From: Flammeovirgaceae bacterium
Lineage (GTDB): Bacteria > Bacteroidota > Bacteroidia > Cytophagales > Cyclobacteriaceae
Direction: 5' to 3'
Length of the DNA: 64,000 nt
Assembly (NCBI GenBank): GCA_015180985.1
Contig: CP054185.1
Coordinates: 1,605,001 to 1,669,000, forward strand
Below are positions 1 to 8,061 of the stretch, piece by piece. How positions within the stretch are numbered: position 1 is the stretch's first letter; the number at the start of each line of letters is the position of its first letter. A model generated the notes under the pieces. The model made no database searches. It saw only the letters and a list, made by a program, of their open reading frames with translations, and was not told the origin of the DNA. The position numbers and the translations under genes are program-made.

Positions 1-2402
1 GGCGGAATAAAGTAAGCTTTGTGATTTACCCCGTAAAATTTGGCAGGTGTTGCAAAACCATTTAGTTTAATCCGTTTAACGCTTTCGTACTCTTCAAAAG
101 TACCGCGCAGGCCGCCACCCTTGGTGTACACTGCGATAACTCCGTTTGCTCCAGTCGATCCATAAAGCGAATTTAGCCGTGTGGTTACTTCGATGGCAGC
201 AACATCAGCAGGGTTAATGGAAAGCAAGGCCATTTGTGCACTCCCGCCAACAGGCTGATCATCAATTAATATTAGTGGTGACAGGGCTTGCCCAAAAGAA
301 GCCGCTCTTGCAAAACGGATTTCATAATCTATGCCATTAAGGTTTATGATTAGCCCGGGAATTTTTCCCCGCATCATTTCAATAACATTAACAGCCCCGT
401 AATTAAGTTGTGAGCCCTCCATAATATAATCCGGCTCACCAAATGGTCGGAAGATGATAGGTTTATTGACTTCTCTTTTTTCTTCAGCAATTCGTTTGGC
501 CTGAATGATTACTTCATTTAGGAGGGTGGTATTTTTATCGATTTTAAAATCAGCCCGCTCAAGGTTCCTGACTGGGGCCGGCCAGGAAAGCTTTAAAGGA
601 GCAGCGTTGCGCTGGTCAAAAACCAGTTTGCCGGTGTATAGTAGTTTTTTACCCAATGTTGCTGAATACCGTACTGGCATGGAATCATAAAATTCAAGAC
701 CGGCCATTGAGAATTTACCATATGGGTCGGTATCAAATTTAAATACCTGCTTTAACTGGTCCCCCATCATGGTAAGGGATACCATGGTGGGTTTGCCGGC
801 TTCATTAAAAAACTGGCCGCTAACAGTAAGTCCTCTTTCCAGCGGATAGTTGATACGAGTAGTTGCAGGAGGGGGCTTAATTGTATGGGTTTTAACAATT
901 ACAACAGAATCGTTCAAGAGCCGAACCATTGACATATCGGTAACGGAAACCGACATCCATGCCGATACCTGTTGGTTTAGTTCGTTATTTACTCTGATAC
1001 TGAACGATATTCTTTCACGGGGTTTGTACTGCCTCTTGTCAAACTTAAGCTGAACAAGGTTGTTGGTTTGTAGTTCACTTCGTTCACCAATGTGATTAGA
1101 GCTTCGTTTAATAATCGGCAGGTACTTTAGAAAAAACTGGTCGTCTCCATAGTTGCGTTGCCAGTTGGTGTAAGCCCGTATAGCCAGGTAGTCAGATGAA
1201 TAGGATTGGGGTATAACAAATTCGCCCCAGGCTTCACCATCATCAATTTTCAGTTTCTTTTCAAAGAGTATGCGGCCGCCTTCGTGTTGCTCAATCAGTT
1301 CTACGTGCAACACAGTGCTTAATGACTCAATCAGGCTCAGGTGGTTGTAATTCATGTAGGCCTTAAACCAAATCGTGTCACCGGGTAAATAATAGGGCTT
1401 GTCCAGGTGCAGGTAGGCCTTTTCAAAATAGGGCTCCAGTAAGAAAATTTTTTTCTCAACACTGGGCGTGTACTCATTCGGTAATTGAAAGGATAAACTT
1501 TTCTCATTAAACACTCCGCCAATTCTTACAGAATCGGAATTCAGTATTTGCCCAACATCTGAAAATACAATACGGCCATCCGCCTCAATCCACGACTCAT
1601 ATCCTTCCTCAATCGTGCCCATGGTAACATTTAACTTGCCCTTAAGGTTAAGGGAGTTCGTCTGTCCGCTAAACCCTGTAGTTAAAAAATTCTCCGGGCT
1701 AACCGCGTTGCCATGCTCATCTGTAATTTTATACCCGTTAAGGTGATACGTATTTTGTAAGATGGATTCAAGAAAGTGGTTTACACCATACTGATACGTG
1801 ATAAACCGGTTTTTCTCCCATAATTTTTGTTCTTCTTCTGTCCCTTTCATCTGATAGAACTGCAACAGGTAAAGAAGTTGCTCTTTGGTGTAGCTGATAA
1901 CATGGCCTGTAACCTGATAGCCCAGTGCCAGATTATCGGCTTCAAATTTTCCATAAATTCTACGACCATTCTCTTCATCGATGTACTTGAATTGAGCCGT
2001 CTTCGTTATGAAACGTTCATTCCAGCCGGGAATAATGTTGTTTTGCGATACAATTGCTTTAAGTACTTCTGCAGTAAGCGATTTATCCGTAAGTTTTTTT
2101 CCCGCGTCCTTTTTAAGAAGGAATAGAAGATACTTCTCCTGTTTCTCCAGGCGCACCGTCTGATAGGTAGTTTCACGTCCGTGTGCAGCGCAGCCTACCC
2201 GGTAAATTCCCGGTTGAAGCCCCTCCAGCATAAAATAGCCCTTGTCATCGGTTGTAACGTGTACCAGTGTGTTGTCGATGAAAACCTCTGCATTTTTAAG
2301 AAATTGTCCGGATTTAAAATCTTTTACCTGGCCTGAAATCTGCGCCAGAAGGTAAGCAGGCACTGTTACTGCAACTAACACAAGCCAGCCGAATGTTTTC
2401 AT
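1..2402 (-). CDS. TonB-plug / carboxypeptidase-regulatory surface protein (3' end outside window)
   Basis: The reading frame is open from ATG at 2402 down to the window edge, about 800 codons without a stop, so the C-terminus is missing. An N-terminal signal peptide (MKTFGWLVLVAVTVPAYLLA) is followed by a carboxypeptidase-D regulatory-like beta domain at roughly residues 20-100. A macroglobulin MG2-like stretch with YLHLDKPYYLPGDTIWFKAY lies near residue 315. Towards the visible end there is a TonB-receptor plug-like segment containing MRGKIPGLIINLNG, LILIDDQPVGG and YGSTGANGVIAVYT. This domain order is common in Bacteroidota outer-membrane or cell-surface proteins of unknown substrate. Because a plug is visible but no barrel can be seen here, a transport role is inference. 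It is transcribed divergently from pyrF. Confidence 0.8.
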   Translation of the reverse strand, partial: MKTFGWLVLVAVTVPAYLLAQISGQVKDFKSGQFLKNAEVFIDNTLVHVTTDDKGYFMLEGLQPGIYRVGCAAHGRETTYQTVRLEKQEKYLLFLLKKDAGKKLTDKSLTAEVLKAIVSQNNIIPGWNERFITKTAQFKYIDEENGRRIYGKFEADNLALGYQVTGHVISYTKEQLLYLLQFYQMKGTEEEQKLWEKNRFITYQYGVNHFLESILQNTYHLNGYKITDEHGNAVSPENFLTTGFSGQTNSLNLKGKLNVTMGTIEEGYESWIEADGRIVFSDVGQILNSDSVRIGGVFNEKSLSFQLPNEYTPSVEKKIFLLEPYFEKAYLHLDKPYYLPGDTIWFKAYMNYNHLSLIESLSTVLHVELIEQHEGGRILFEKKLKIDDGEAWGEFVIPQSYSSDYLAIRAYTNWQRNYGDDQFFLKYLPIIKRSSNHIGERSELQTNNLVQLKFDKRQYKPRERISFSIRVNNELNQQVSAWMSVSVTDMSMVRLLNDSVVIVKTHTIKPPPATTRINYPLERGLTVSGQFFNEAGKPTMVSLTMMGDQLKQVFKFDTDPYGKFSMAGLEFYDSMPVRYSATLGKKLLYTGKLVFDQRNAAPLKLSWPAPVRNLERADFKIDKNTTLLNEVIIQAKRIAEEKREVNKPIIFRPFGEPDYIMEGSQLNYGAVNVIEMMRGKIPGLIINLNGIDYEIRFARAASFGQALSPLILIDDQPVGGSAQMALLSINPADVAAIEVTTRLNSLYGSTGANGVIAVYTKGGGLRGTFEEYESVKRIKLNGFATPAKFYGVNHKAYFIP

Positions 2403-2519
2403 TAGGAATATTGCAATTTGTTGATGCAAAATAAAGCGTGCCTAGTAATAGGTCAAGGGTTTATCGGAGAGGCTACTATTAACAATATTTTTATAATTTC
2501 AAGCCATAGTTAAAATTTC

Positions 2520-3344
2520 GTGAACCGCCAGGAACTAACCGAACAAATCAAAATAAAGAAATCATACCTGTGCATCGGCCTGGATACTGATGTTGGTAAA
2601 CTGCCTGCTCACCTGGCCTCATCCGAAGATCCGGTATTTGAATTCAACCGCCAGATTATTGATGCCACCCGGCATGTTGCGGTTGCCTATAAACTGAACA
2701 CAGCTTTTTATGAAGCCAATGGCACCAAAGGCTGGGAAAGCCTGAAGAAAACACTGGCGTATATTCCCAAAGAATGCTTCACCATAGCCGATGCCAAGCG
2801 GGGCGATATCGGCAACACGTCTGCCCTTTACGCAAAAGCATTTTTTGAACAACTGAATTTTGATGCAATTACCGTAGCGCCCTATATGGGTGAGGATTCG
2901 GTTAAACCATTTCTGCAATTCAAAAACAAGTGGGTTATTCTGCTGGCGCATACCTCCAATCCGGGTAGTGCCGATTTTCAACTCATTGAATCAAAAGTGA
3001 CTGACCGCAGGTTGTATGAGGAGGTGATAGTGAAAGCCCAAACCTGGGCATCGCCCGATCAGCTCATGTTTGTGGTGGGTGCCACACAAGCTGAAAAAAT
3101 TAAGCACATTCGTGAACTTGCCCCAGCCAGCTTCTTCCTTGTGCCTGGTGTTGGGGCCCAGGGTGGCGACCTGGATATGATTTCGGTGAACGGCATGAAC
3201 GCTGATTGCGGATTGCTGGTTAATTCTTCGCGAGCCATCATCTACGCTTCGGCCGAAAGCAATTTTGCAGAGGCAGCCGCTGTTGCAGCCGGGCAGGTTC
3301 AACAGGTTATGGAAAAACACCTGCGCGATAAGGGATTGGTGTAG
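2520..3344 (+). CDS. pyrF: Orotidine 5'-phosphate decarboxylase
   Basis: This enzyme decarboxylates OMP to UMP, the last step of de novo pyrimidine synthesis, in the cytoplasm. The 274-residue protein has the family's active-site segment ADAKRGDIGNTS, with the catalytic Asp-Lys-Asp array, near residues 90-101. A C-terminal phosphate-binding stretch VPGVGAQGGD lies near residue 210. Length and motifs fit the longer type 2 PyrF subfamily. The start is a GTG; no in-frame ATG lies close by, and the next methionine would remove the conserved N-terminal segment. It is followed 26 bp later by a DUF2851 gene on the same strand. pyrR and pyrB lie far away at about 61 kb, so the pathway is not one operon. 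Confidence 0.95.
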   Translation: MNRQELTEQIKIKKSYLCIGLDTDVGKLPAHLASSEDPVFEFNRQIIDATRHVAVAYKLNTAFYEANGTKGWESLKKTLAYIPKECFTIADAKRGDIGNTSALYAKAFFEQLNFDAITVAPYMGEDSVKPFLQFKNKWVILLAHTSNPGSADFQLIESKVTDRRLYEEVIVKAQTWASPDQLMFVVGATQAEKIKHIRELAPASFFLVPGVGAQGGDLDMISVNGMNADCGLLVNSSRAIIYASAESNFAEAAAVAAGQVQQVMEKHLRDKGLV

Positions 3345-3370
3345 TTATTTAACGGTTAATCGGAATTTAC

Positions 3371-4645
3371 ATGACCGAGTCCTTCCTTCATTATGTTTGG
3401 CAATTCCAGTATTTCGATAAGAAGGAACTCTTTACCTCCGGAGGAGAGACCATTGAAGTCTTTAATCCGGGTATCAAAAACGCTGATGCCGGTCCGGATT
3501 TCAGCGATGCACGAATTAAAATCGGAGCACTGGAATGGCGCGGAAGCGTTGAAATTCATATCCAGGCCTCAGGTTGGGTGAACCATCACCACGATGCGGA
3601 TGCCGCCTATGAGCGGGTTATCCTTCATGTTGTATGGGAGGAGGATAAAGTCATTAGCCGGTCGGATGGGACACGCATGCCGACCCTGGTTTTAAAGGCT
3701 CGTGTTGATCCGGAACTATGGAAACGGTACCGTAACCTGATAACCAGTGCCGAGACCATTCCGTGTGCCCATTCTGTTTTAAAAGTTGATCCGGTTATCC
3801 GGTTATCCATGATGGATAAGGTGTTGCTGCAACGGCTCGAAAAGAAAGCCCTGCTTGTAATTGCCTTCCTTGAACAGAATAAAGGTGATTGGAACGAGAC
3901 AACCTTCCAGTTACTGGCCAGAAATTTTGGTTTTAGGGTAAATGCTGAACCTTTTGAACAACTGGCCAATGTGCTTGCTTATAGAATTATTCTCAAGCAT
4001 GTCAATCAGCCAATGCAGGTTGAAGCGCTGTTGTTCGGAATGGCCGGAATGCTGGAGAAGGTGGAGGAAGATGAATACACCACAACGCTTAAAAAGGAGT
4101 TTGCTTTGCTTGCCCATAAGTATGGCCTGGCAAACAACATGCTCAATAAAGCACAATGGAGGTTTCTGCGGTTGCGACCGGCCAACTTTCCTACTGTACG
4201 ATTGGCGCAGTTTGCAACGCTGCTTTCGAACCAATCTAATCTTTTTTCAACGTTTATAAATGCTGACCATAAGCAATTAGTTGAGGCACTCGCCATCCGG
4301 CAGTCTGCATATTGGCTTTGTCATTATCAATTTGGCAAAGAAGTAAAATCGGTACCCGTGTTTGGTAAAAGCAGCATTGATGGTGTGCTTATCAATACGG
4401 TTGTACCTCTGCTGGTAGCGTATGGCAAACAACAGGATGACCAACAGTATATTGACAGGGCTGTGTCAATCTTACAGCACATCCCGGCCGAAAAGAACGC
4501 CATTATTAAACAGTATTTGTCTCTTGGGTTGGAAGTGAAATCCTCCTTCGACAGCCAGGCGTTGCTTGAATTGTATGCTGATTACTGCCGTAAACGAAGA
4601 TGCCTGGAATGCACCATCGGGGCCAGCCTTGTTAAACCGAAATGA
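3371..4645 (+). CDS. DUF2851 family protein
   Basis: A 424-residue cytoplasmic protein without signal peptide or membrane segments. The N-terminal half carries hallmark stretches of the DUF2851 family: ESFLHYVWQFQYF, FNPGIKNADAGPDFSDARI, WRGSVEIHIQASGW and the His/Asp-rich NHHHDADAAYERVILHVVW. The pattern of clustered Gly, Asp, Glu and His residues suggests a nucleic-acid or nuclease-like fold, but no function has been assigned to the family and none is claimed here. The C-terminus is Cys-rich (CRKRRCLEC). Its stop overlaps the next start by four bases (ATGA), which implies translational coupling with the downstream membrane protein. Confidence 0.85.
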   Translation: MTESFLHYVWQFQYFDKKELFTSGGETIEVFNPGIKNADAGPDFSDARIKIGALEWRGSVEIHIQASGWVNHHHDADAAYERVILHVVWEEDKVISRSDGTRMPTLVLKARVDPELWKRYRNLITSAETIPCAHSVLKVDPVIRLSMMDKVLLQRLEKKALLVIAFLEQNKGDWNETTFQLLARNFGFRVNAEPFEQLANVLAYRIILKHVNQPMQVEALLFGMAGMLEKVEEDEYTTTLKKEFALLAHKYGLANNMLNKAQWRFLRLRPANFPTVRLAQFATLLSNQSNLFSTFINADHKQLVEALAIRQSAYWLCHYQFGKEVKSVPVFGKSSIDGVLINTVVPLLVAYGKQQDDQQYIDRAVSILQHIPAEKNAIIKQYLSLGLEVKSSFDSQALLELYADYCRKRRCLECTIGASLVKPK

Positions 4646-5895
4646 GTATTTTGATTACCACAATTAACCTGGCAGCCATTACGGCAATCCTTTATTGGAC
4701 CTGGCGTAAGGATAACTCTTCAATAAAAAAATTCTATTGGCCGGCAGCGGTTTTAAAGCTGGCGGCCGGAATGGCAGTTGGTTTCGTTCATTACCGGTAT
4801 TATGCGCAAAGCGATACCATTCTTTTTTATGAGTCGGCACTTCAGTTACGGGAAATGGCGCTGCGGGATATACCAACCTACCTGAAGATGCTCGTTGCTG
4901 CGCCTGACGGCTATTTTCTGGGAGAACACCGGACATTGCTTTTTGTAAAACTGGTAAGCGTAACAACCTTGTTTACGGGCGGCAACTATTACCTTAGTTC
5001 ACTTTTCTTTTCACTTCTTTCGTTTCTTGCTGCGTGGCATCTGGCTGCATGGATAACCAGGTTTAGTTCGGCACTCGCCATCCCGGCCGTGGTGGCTTTT
5101 TTGTTCTTTCCCTCATGTGTATTCTGGAGTTCAGGCATCTTAAAAGAAAGCCTGGCCATGGCCGGTTTGTTTTACCTGGCTTCGTTCGCCATTAAAGTGG
5201 GACTGCGGCATCAACTCACCTTATTAAACGTTTTACTATTGGTGCCGGCCTTGTGGATTGTGTGGAGTTTGAAATATTATTATGCAGCTGTTTTTATACC
5301 CGTTGTCACGGCTCTGCTGTTAACCCAATACATGGCCGAAAAGTTTAAGCAAACTTCTTTTATCAGCGAAGTATTTATTTTTTTGGTGGTGCTGGCGTTG
5401 TTCTTATCATTGGGGGGGCTCTTACACCCCAACCTGAAGATCGGCCGGATTTCAACCATTGTTTATGAAACACATCAATTGGTGCAGGCTCAATCCAACC
5501 CGGATAACCTTATTCATTACAATAACCTGAAGCCAACATGGGGTGGTTTGTTACAACATATACCACAGGCATTTGTTTCAGGATTTTTCGCCCCGGTCAT
5601 TCCGAGGTTTTCAAATTTTCTGCAGGTGCTGTCGGTTTTTGAAAACCTGATGTTGCTGGTGTTGGCGCTTTTTGCAATTCCGGCCATGAGTCGCTTACCC
5701 GTTGCTTCTTACCGGTTATGGGTTGTGGCGATTCTTGTTTACATGGCCCTGTTAGCTGTGTTTATAGCGTTAAGTACACCCAATGTGGGTACACTGGTTC
5801 GCTACCGGGTTGGGTACCTTCCTTTTTTTGTTCTGCTTGTTTCACAGCAACCCTTTTTACAACGGTCGCTTGAACGTTTTTTGGTGCCGAAGTAA
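4642..5895 (+). CDS. Multi-pass membrane protein, glycosyltransferase-39/Wzy-like
   Basis: A 417-residue integral membrane protein with about nine or ten hydrophobic segments spread along its length. The stretch FFPSCVFWSSGILKES near residue 155 resembles the short loop seen in polytopic glycosyltransferase-like and polysaccharide-polymerase-like membrane proteins, but the family is not recognised with certainty. It overlaps the DUF2851 stop codon by four bases, and a NeuD-like sugar acyltransferase follows after about 56 bp. That context is compatible with a role in surface polysaccharide or lipid-linked sugar metabolism. This is an inference from neighbours only. Confidence 0.6.
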   Translation: MSILITTINLAAITAILYWTWRKDNSSIKKFYWPAAVLKLAAGMAVGFVHYRYYAQSDTILFYESALQLREMALRDIPTYLKMLVAAPDGYFLGEHRTLLFVKLVSVTTLFTGGNYYLSSLFFSLLSFLAAWHLAAWITRFSSALAIPAVVAFLFFPSCVFWSSGILKESLAMAGLFYLASFAIKVGLRHQLTLLNVLLLVPALWIVWSLKYYYAAVFIPVVTALLLTQYMAEKFKQTSFISEVFIFLVVLALFLSLGGLLHPNLKIGRISTIVYETHQLVQAQSNPDNLIHYNNLKPTWGGLLQHIPQAFVSGFFAPVIPRFSNFLQVLSVFENLMLLVLALFAIPAMSRLPVASYRLWVVAILVYMALLAVFIALSTPNVGTLVRYRVGYLPFFVLLVSQQPFLQRSLERFLVPK

Positions 5896-5951
5896 GATGG
5901 CCGGTTGGCTTGTTCGTTATACCTTTGCCGCGGTTTATCAATTCTGTAATT

Positions 5952-6590
5952 ATGGAAAATCCTGTTATTATTTTGGGTGCCGGCTATCTGGGCCGCATGG
6001 CCAAAGAAATTCTTGAGAGTAACGGTAATGTGGTGTATGGTTTTTTGGATGATGACAAGAAGCTGCACGGCCAGGAGGTTGACGATGCCACTGTGCTTGG
6101 CAGTATGGATGATAACGGTTTTCTGAAATTAATCGGAAAGAAGTGCGAAGCCTGCGTGGCCGTTGATGAAAATCGTTTAAAGAAAAACCTGGTGACCATG
6201 TTGAATGAGCAACGGCACGTACAGCCTGTTAATGCAGTGCATAAGGGAGCATACCTGTCGCCAAAAGCAGTGCTGGGTCATGGTAACCTGATTGATCGTT
6301 CCGTACAGGCGGGTGCGGGTGTTGTTATCGGCAATCATGCCGTTATTCATGCGGGCACCATTATCGGAGTGGGTGCGCAAATTGGTGATTACGTACAAAT
6401 TGGTGCAGGCAGCATTATTAATCCGGGTGCGGTTATTGAAGAAGGTGCATTTATCGGAACCGGTGTTACAATTGTTGCCGGTTTAACAATCGGTAGAAAT
6501 GCACGGATAGGAGCGGGTTCAGTTGTAATTGCACCGGTAGCGGAAGGAGAAACAGTATTTGGTAACCCGGCCCAGAAAGTAAAGACGTAG
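5952..6590 (+). CDS. NeuD/PglD-like sugar O-acyltransferase
   Basis: A 212-residue protein of the sialic-acid O-acetyltransferase NeuD family. It begins with a Rossmann-like nucleotide-sugar-binding segment (VIILGAGYLGRMAKEI), followed by an acidic GFLDDDKKLHG turn. From about residue 95 it carries a left-handed parallel beta-helix of hexapeptide repeats of [LIV]-G-x4 type, for example VIGNHAVIHAGTIIGVGAQI. The C-terminus ends in the family-typical VFGNPAQKVK. The start chosen is ATG at 5952; an in-frame TTG at 5910 would add 14 residues before the Rossmann motif and is less likely. It probably transfers acetyl groups to a surface sugar. It is followed by a strong bidirectional terminator. 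Confidence 0.85.
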   Translation: MENPVIILGAGYLGRMAKEILESNGNVVYGFLDDDKKLHGQEVDDATVLGSMDDNGFLKLIGKKCEACVAVDENRLKKNLVTMLNEQRHVQPVNAVHKGAYLSPKAVLGHGNLIDRSVQAGAGVVIGNHAVIHAGTIIGVGAQIGDYVQIGAGSIINPGAVIEEGAFIGTGVTIVAGLTIGRNARIGAGSVVIAPVAEGETVFGNPAQKVKT

Positions 6591-6605
6591 CAAGGCATGT
6601 AAAAC

Positions 6606-6636
6606 AATAAAGGTTGATCCTGGATCAACCTTTATT
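6606..6636. terminator. Bidirectional intrinsic terminator
   Basis: Perfect 15-bp inverted repeat: arms 6606-6620 and 6622-6636, centred on one base. T-rich flanks lie on both strands (TTTATTG on plus, TTTATTGTTTT on minus). It ends the acyltransferase transcript from the left and the micro-ORF transcript from the right. Confidence 0.85.
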
Positions 6637-6663
6637 GTACATTGATTTAGAAAATCAAGAAGC

Positions 6664-6717
6664 TTACTTCTTCTTCTTAGCAGCTTTCTTAGCTTTCTTT
6701 TTCGCTTTCTTTGCCAT
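6664..6717 (-). CDS. 17-residue Lys/Ala-rich micro-protein
   Basis: ATG at 6717 opens an 18-codon frame ending in TAA at 6664. It encodes MAKKAKKKAKKAAKKKK: eleven lysines, five alanines and the initiator Met. The composition resembles the basic tails of bacterial histone-H1-like proteins, but there is no other domain. Support for a real gene is the context. It lies alone between a canonical promoter (TTTG at 6790-6787 and TACCTTTA at 6766-6759, 20 bp apart) and the strong terminator at 6606-6636. That predicts a transcript of about 150 nt carrying only this ORF. A perfect 17-bp palindrome covers the expected start-site region. A nucleic-acid-binding role is a guess from charge alone; the transcript could also act as an sRNA. 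Confidence 0.6.
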   Translation of the reverse strand: MAKKAKKKAKKAAKKKK

Positions 6718-6740
6718 AGCGCTTTTGTTTTAGTTAAACA

Positions 6741-6757
6741 TATAGTTTAAAACTATA
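6741..6757. promoter_or_regulatory. Palindromic candidate operator upstream of the micro-ORF
   Basis: Arms TATAGTTT (6741-6748) and AAACTATA (6750-6757) form a perfect palindrome around one base. It sits just downstream of the predicted -7 element of the minus-strand promoter, over the expected transcription start. That position suits repression or an RNA 5' hairpin. No regulator is identified. Confidence 0.45.
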
Positions 6758-6758
6758 A

Positions 6759-6790
6759 TAAAGGTAACGGAAGGTTTTGAATTTGCCAAA
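6759..6790 (-). promoter_or_regulatory. Promoter for the Lys/Ala micro-ORF
   Basis: Bacteroidota-type promoter on the minus strand: -33 TTTG at 6790-6787, a 20-bp spacer, and -7 TACCTTTA at 6766-6759, one mismatch from TAnnTTTG. It overlaps the oppositely directed promoter at 6776-6808, so the two cannot be occupied at once. Confidence 0.55.
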
Positions 6791-6808
6791 TTTTCGACTA
6801 TATATTTG
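6776..6808 (+). promoter_or_regulatory. Promoter for the MmcQ/YjbR gene
   Basis: -33 TTTG at 6776-6779 and -7 TATATTTG (exact TAnnTTTG) at 6801-6808, with a 21-bp spacer. Predicted transcription starts near 6815, about 90 bases before the ATG at 6904. Confidence 0.6.
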
Positions 6809-6903
6809 CATACTTATGAAGTGGTAGCAGTTCGCTCTATGGTGTTGATGTGGTTAGATTTGTACTGAGCATTCAATTATTCAAAACTTCATTTATTTTC
6901 TCC

Positions 6904-7254
6904 ATGCGCATTGATGATCTTGAAAGTTTTTGTATGAGTTTACCTGCCGTAACCGAGGATGTGAAGTGGGACAACGACCTTGTATTCTCGGTTGGTGGAA
7001 AAATGTTTTGCGTAACCTCGCTCGAACCTCCGCTGAAGGTATCTTTTAAAGTGCCTGACCACGATTTCGATGAACTGTCATCGCGCGATGGCTTTATGCC
7101 GGCTCCTTACCTGGCGCGTGCCAAATGGGTTTTGTCAACCCAACCGGAAAAATTAAAGAAAAAGGAATGGGAATTCCTCGTACGGCAATCGTATGAATTG
7201 GTGAAAATGAAGCTTACCCGCCAAATGAGAAAAGATTTAGGCATTGATAAGTAA
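6904..7254 (+). CDS. MmcQ/YjbR family protein
   Basis: A 116-residue cytoplasmic protein with the features of the MmcQ/YjbR (DUF419) family. These are an N-terminal MRIDDLESFCMSLPAVTEDVKW segment, a central FSVGGKMFCVTSLEPPLKVSFK beta region, and the PYLARAKWV motif that precedes the C-terminal helices. The fold is a CyaY-like alpha/beta domain whose function is not settled; DNA binding has been suggested. The start is set at ATG 6904 because the extra 18 residues obtained from an upstream GTG at 6850 do not match the family. A perfect Bacteroidota promoter lies at 6776-6808. Confidence 0.85.
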   Translation: MRIDDLESFCMSLPAVTEDVKWDNDLVFSVGGKMFCVTSLEPPLKVSFKVPDHDFDELSSRDGFMPAPYLARAKWVLSTQPEKLKKKEWEFLVRQSYELVKMKLTRQMRKDLGIDK

Positions 7255-7269
7255 ATCAGCGCAATCTGC

Positions 7270-7277
7270 TATTTTTG
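7270..7277 (+). promoter_or_regulatory. -7 element of the tRNA-Arg promoter
   Basis: TATTTTTG matches TAnnTTTG exactly and ends nine bases before the mature tRNA 5' end. A weak -33 (ATTG at 7243-7246) lies 23 bp upstream. Confidence 0.55.
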
Positions 7278-7286
7278 CGCTCCATT

Positions 7287-7361
7287 GCCCCTGTAGTTAA
7301 ATGGATATAACGAGAGCCTCCGGAGCTCTAGGTGCAGGTTCGATTCCTGCCGGGGGTACCA
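7287..7361 (+). tRNA. tRNA-Arg (anticodon CCG)
   Basis: A complete cloverleaf can be folded. The acceptor is GCCCCTG with CGGGGGT; the D arm has GTTA/TAAC; the anticodon stem is AGAGC/GCTCT around the loop CTCCGGA; the T arm is GCAGG-TTCGATT-CCTGC. The discriminator is A and CCA is encoded (7359-7361). Anticodon CCG at loop positions 34-36 reads the CGG codon. The gene is followed at once by an intrinsic terminator. Confidence 0.95.
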
Positions 7362-7385
7362 AGTCAGGTCAGGCCTGACTTTTTT
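7362..7385 (+). terminator. Terminator of tRNA-Arg
   Basis: Stem AGTCAGG (7362-7368) / CCTGACT (7374-7380) with a five-base loop and a T run at 7380-7385. It begins one base after the tRNA CCA end. It overlaps the 3' end of the convergent SMUG2 gene. Confidence 0.85.
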
Positions 7386-8061
7386 ATTTGAGTTCCTCCA
7401 GGTACCGGTCAATATATTCCTGAACACGCTTACGCCTGTACTGCATAATAAACCGCGGATGCGGAAGCGGAATAACCTGTTTGAAGAACTGGTATTCGCT
7501 ATTAAGCCTGCTTAAAAAGTCAAAGTTTTTACCTTCGCCAAGGCAGTAACATATTTCCCGGTTCAGCCCGAAGTTTATTTGCTGTTGTATAGATTGCACG
7601 CAAAAATTATAAACAGCATGTTGCAGTTCAGGAGAGTCATAATAGTTCAGATTTTTACCGTCTTTCACAAAACCCAGCGGGCAAACTGCGCTGATATAAA
7701 ATTTATCATAAAACTTTTTTTCACCCCCGTAGGCACTAATCATCGTATAGATAAAATCGGCCGAGAGTTCGGCTTTTTTAGGTAATTCATTTTTAATGCC
7801 GCAACGTGTTTCAAGTTTTATCGGGTCGGTAAACGGAATGCCGGTAATACCACCACCAAACCGACCCGGGTTGATGCCGAGAATTAAAGTACGGGGTTTG
7901 TTATCGTTGTAAAACCTGGTATAAAATGCCCGGCATAAAGCAAAGGCCGATGAATCCTGGTACGGATTCATGGCCTTAATGCCCGCAGGCAATTTAGTTT
8001 TAAGGTTTAGTGATTTAAGTAAAGCAAGAATGTTATTGGCCAGCATCACTGTTTTTTCCAC
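7384..8061 (-). CDS. SMUG2-type uracil-DNA glycosylase family protein (DUF4918)
   Basis: A 225-residue protein of the uracil-DNA glycosylase superfamily. The motif LILGINPGRFGGGITGIPFT near residues 60-80 matches the SMUG motif 1 region that binds the flipped base. LPHPRFIMQYRRKR near the C-terminus corresponds to motif 2, where the His and the following basic residues contact DNA. It should excise uracil or a related damaged base. It is the last gene of a minus-strand run behind two D-aminoacylase-like genes and overlaps the upstream stop by 16 bases from this start. A second in-frame ATG at 8046 would give the tight TGATG coupling arrangement (220 residues) and may be the true start. Confidence 0.8.
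   Translation of the reverse strand: MEKTVMLANNILALLKSLNLKTKLPAGIKAMNPYQDSSAFALCRAFYTRFYNDNKPRTLILGINPGRFGGGITGIPFTDPIKLETRCGIKNELPKKAELSADFIYTMISAYGGEKKFYDKFYISAVCPLGFVKDGKNLNYYDSPELQHAVYNFCVQSIQQQINFGLNREICYCLGEGKNFDFLSRLNSEYQFFKQVIPLPHPRFIMQYRRKRVQEYIDRYLEELK

Noticed and set aside
5910-5951. TTG-initiated extension of the NeuD-like acyltransferase
   Set aside because: The 14 extra residues precede the Rossmann glycine motif and have no family counterpart; ATG at 5952 fits.
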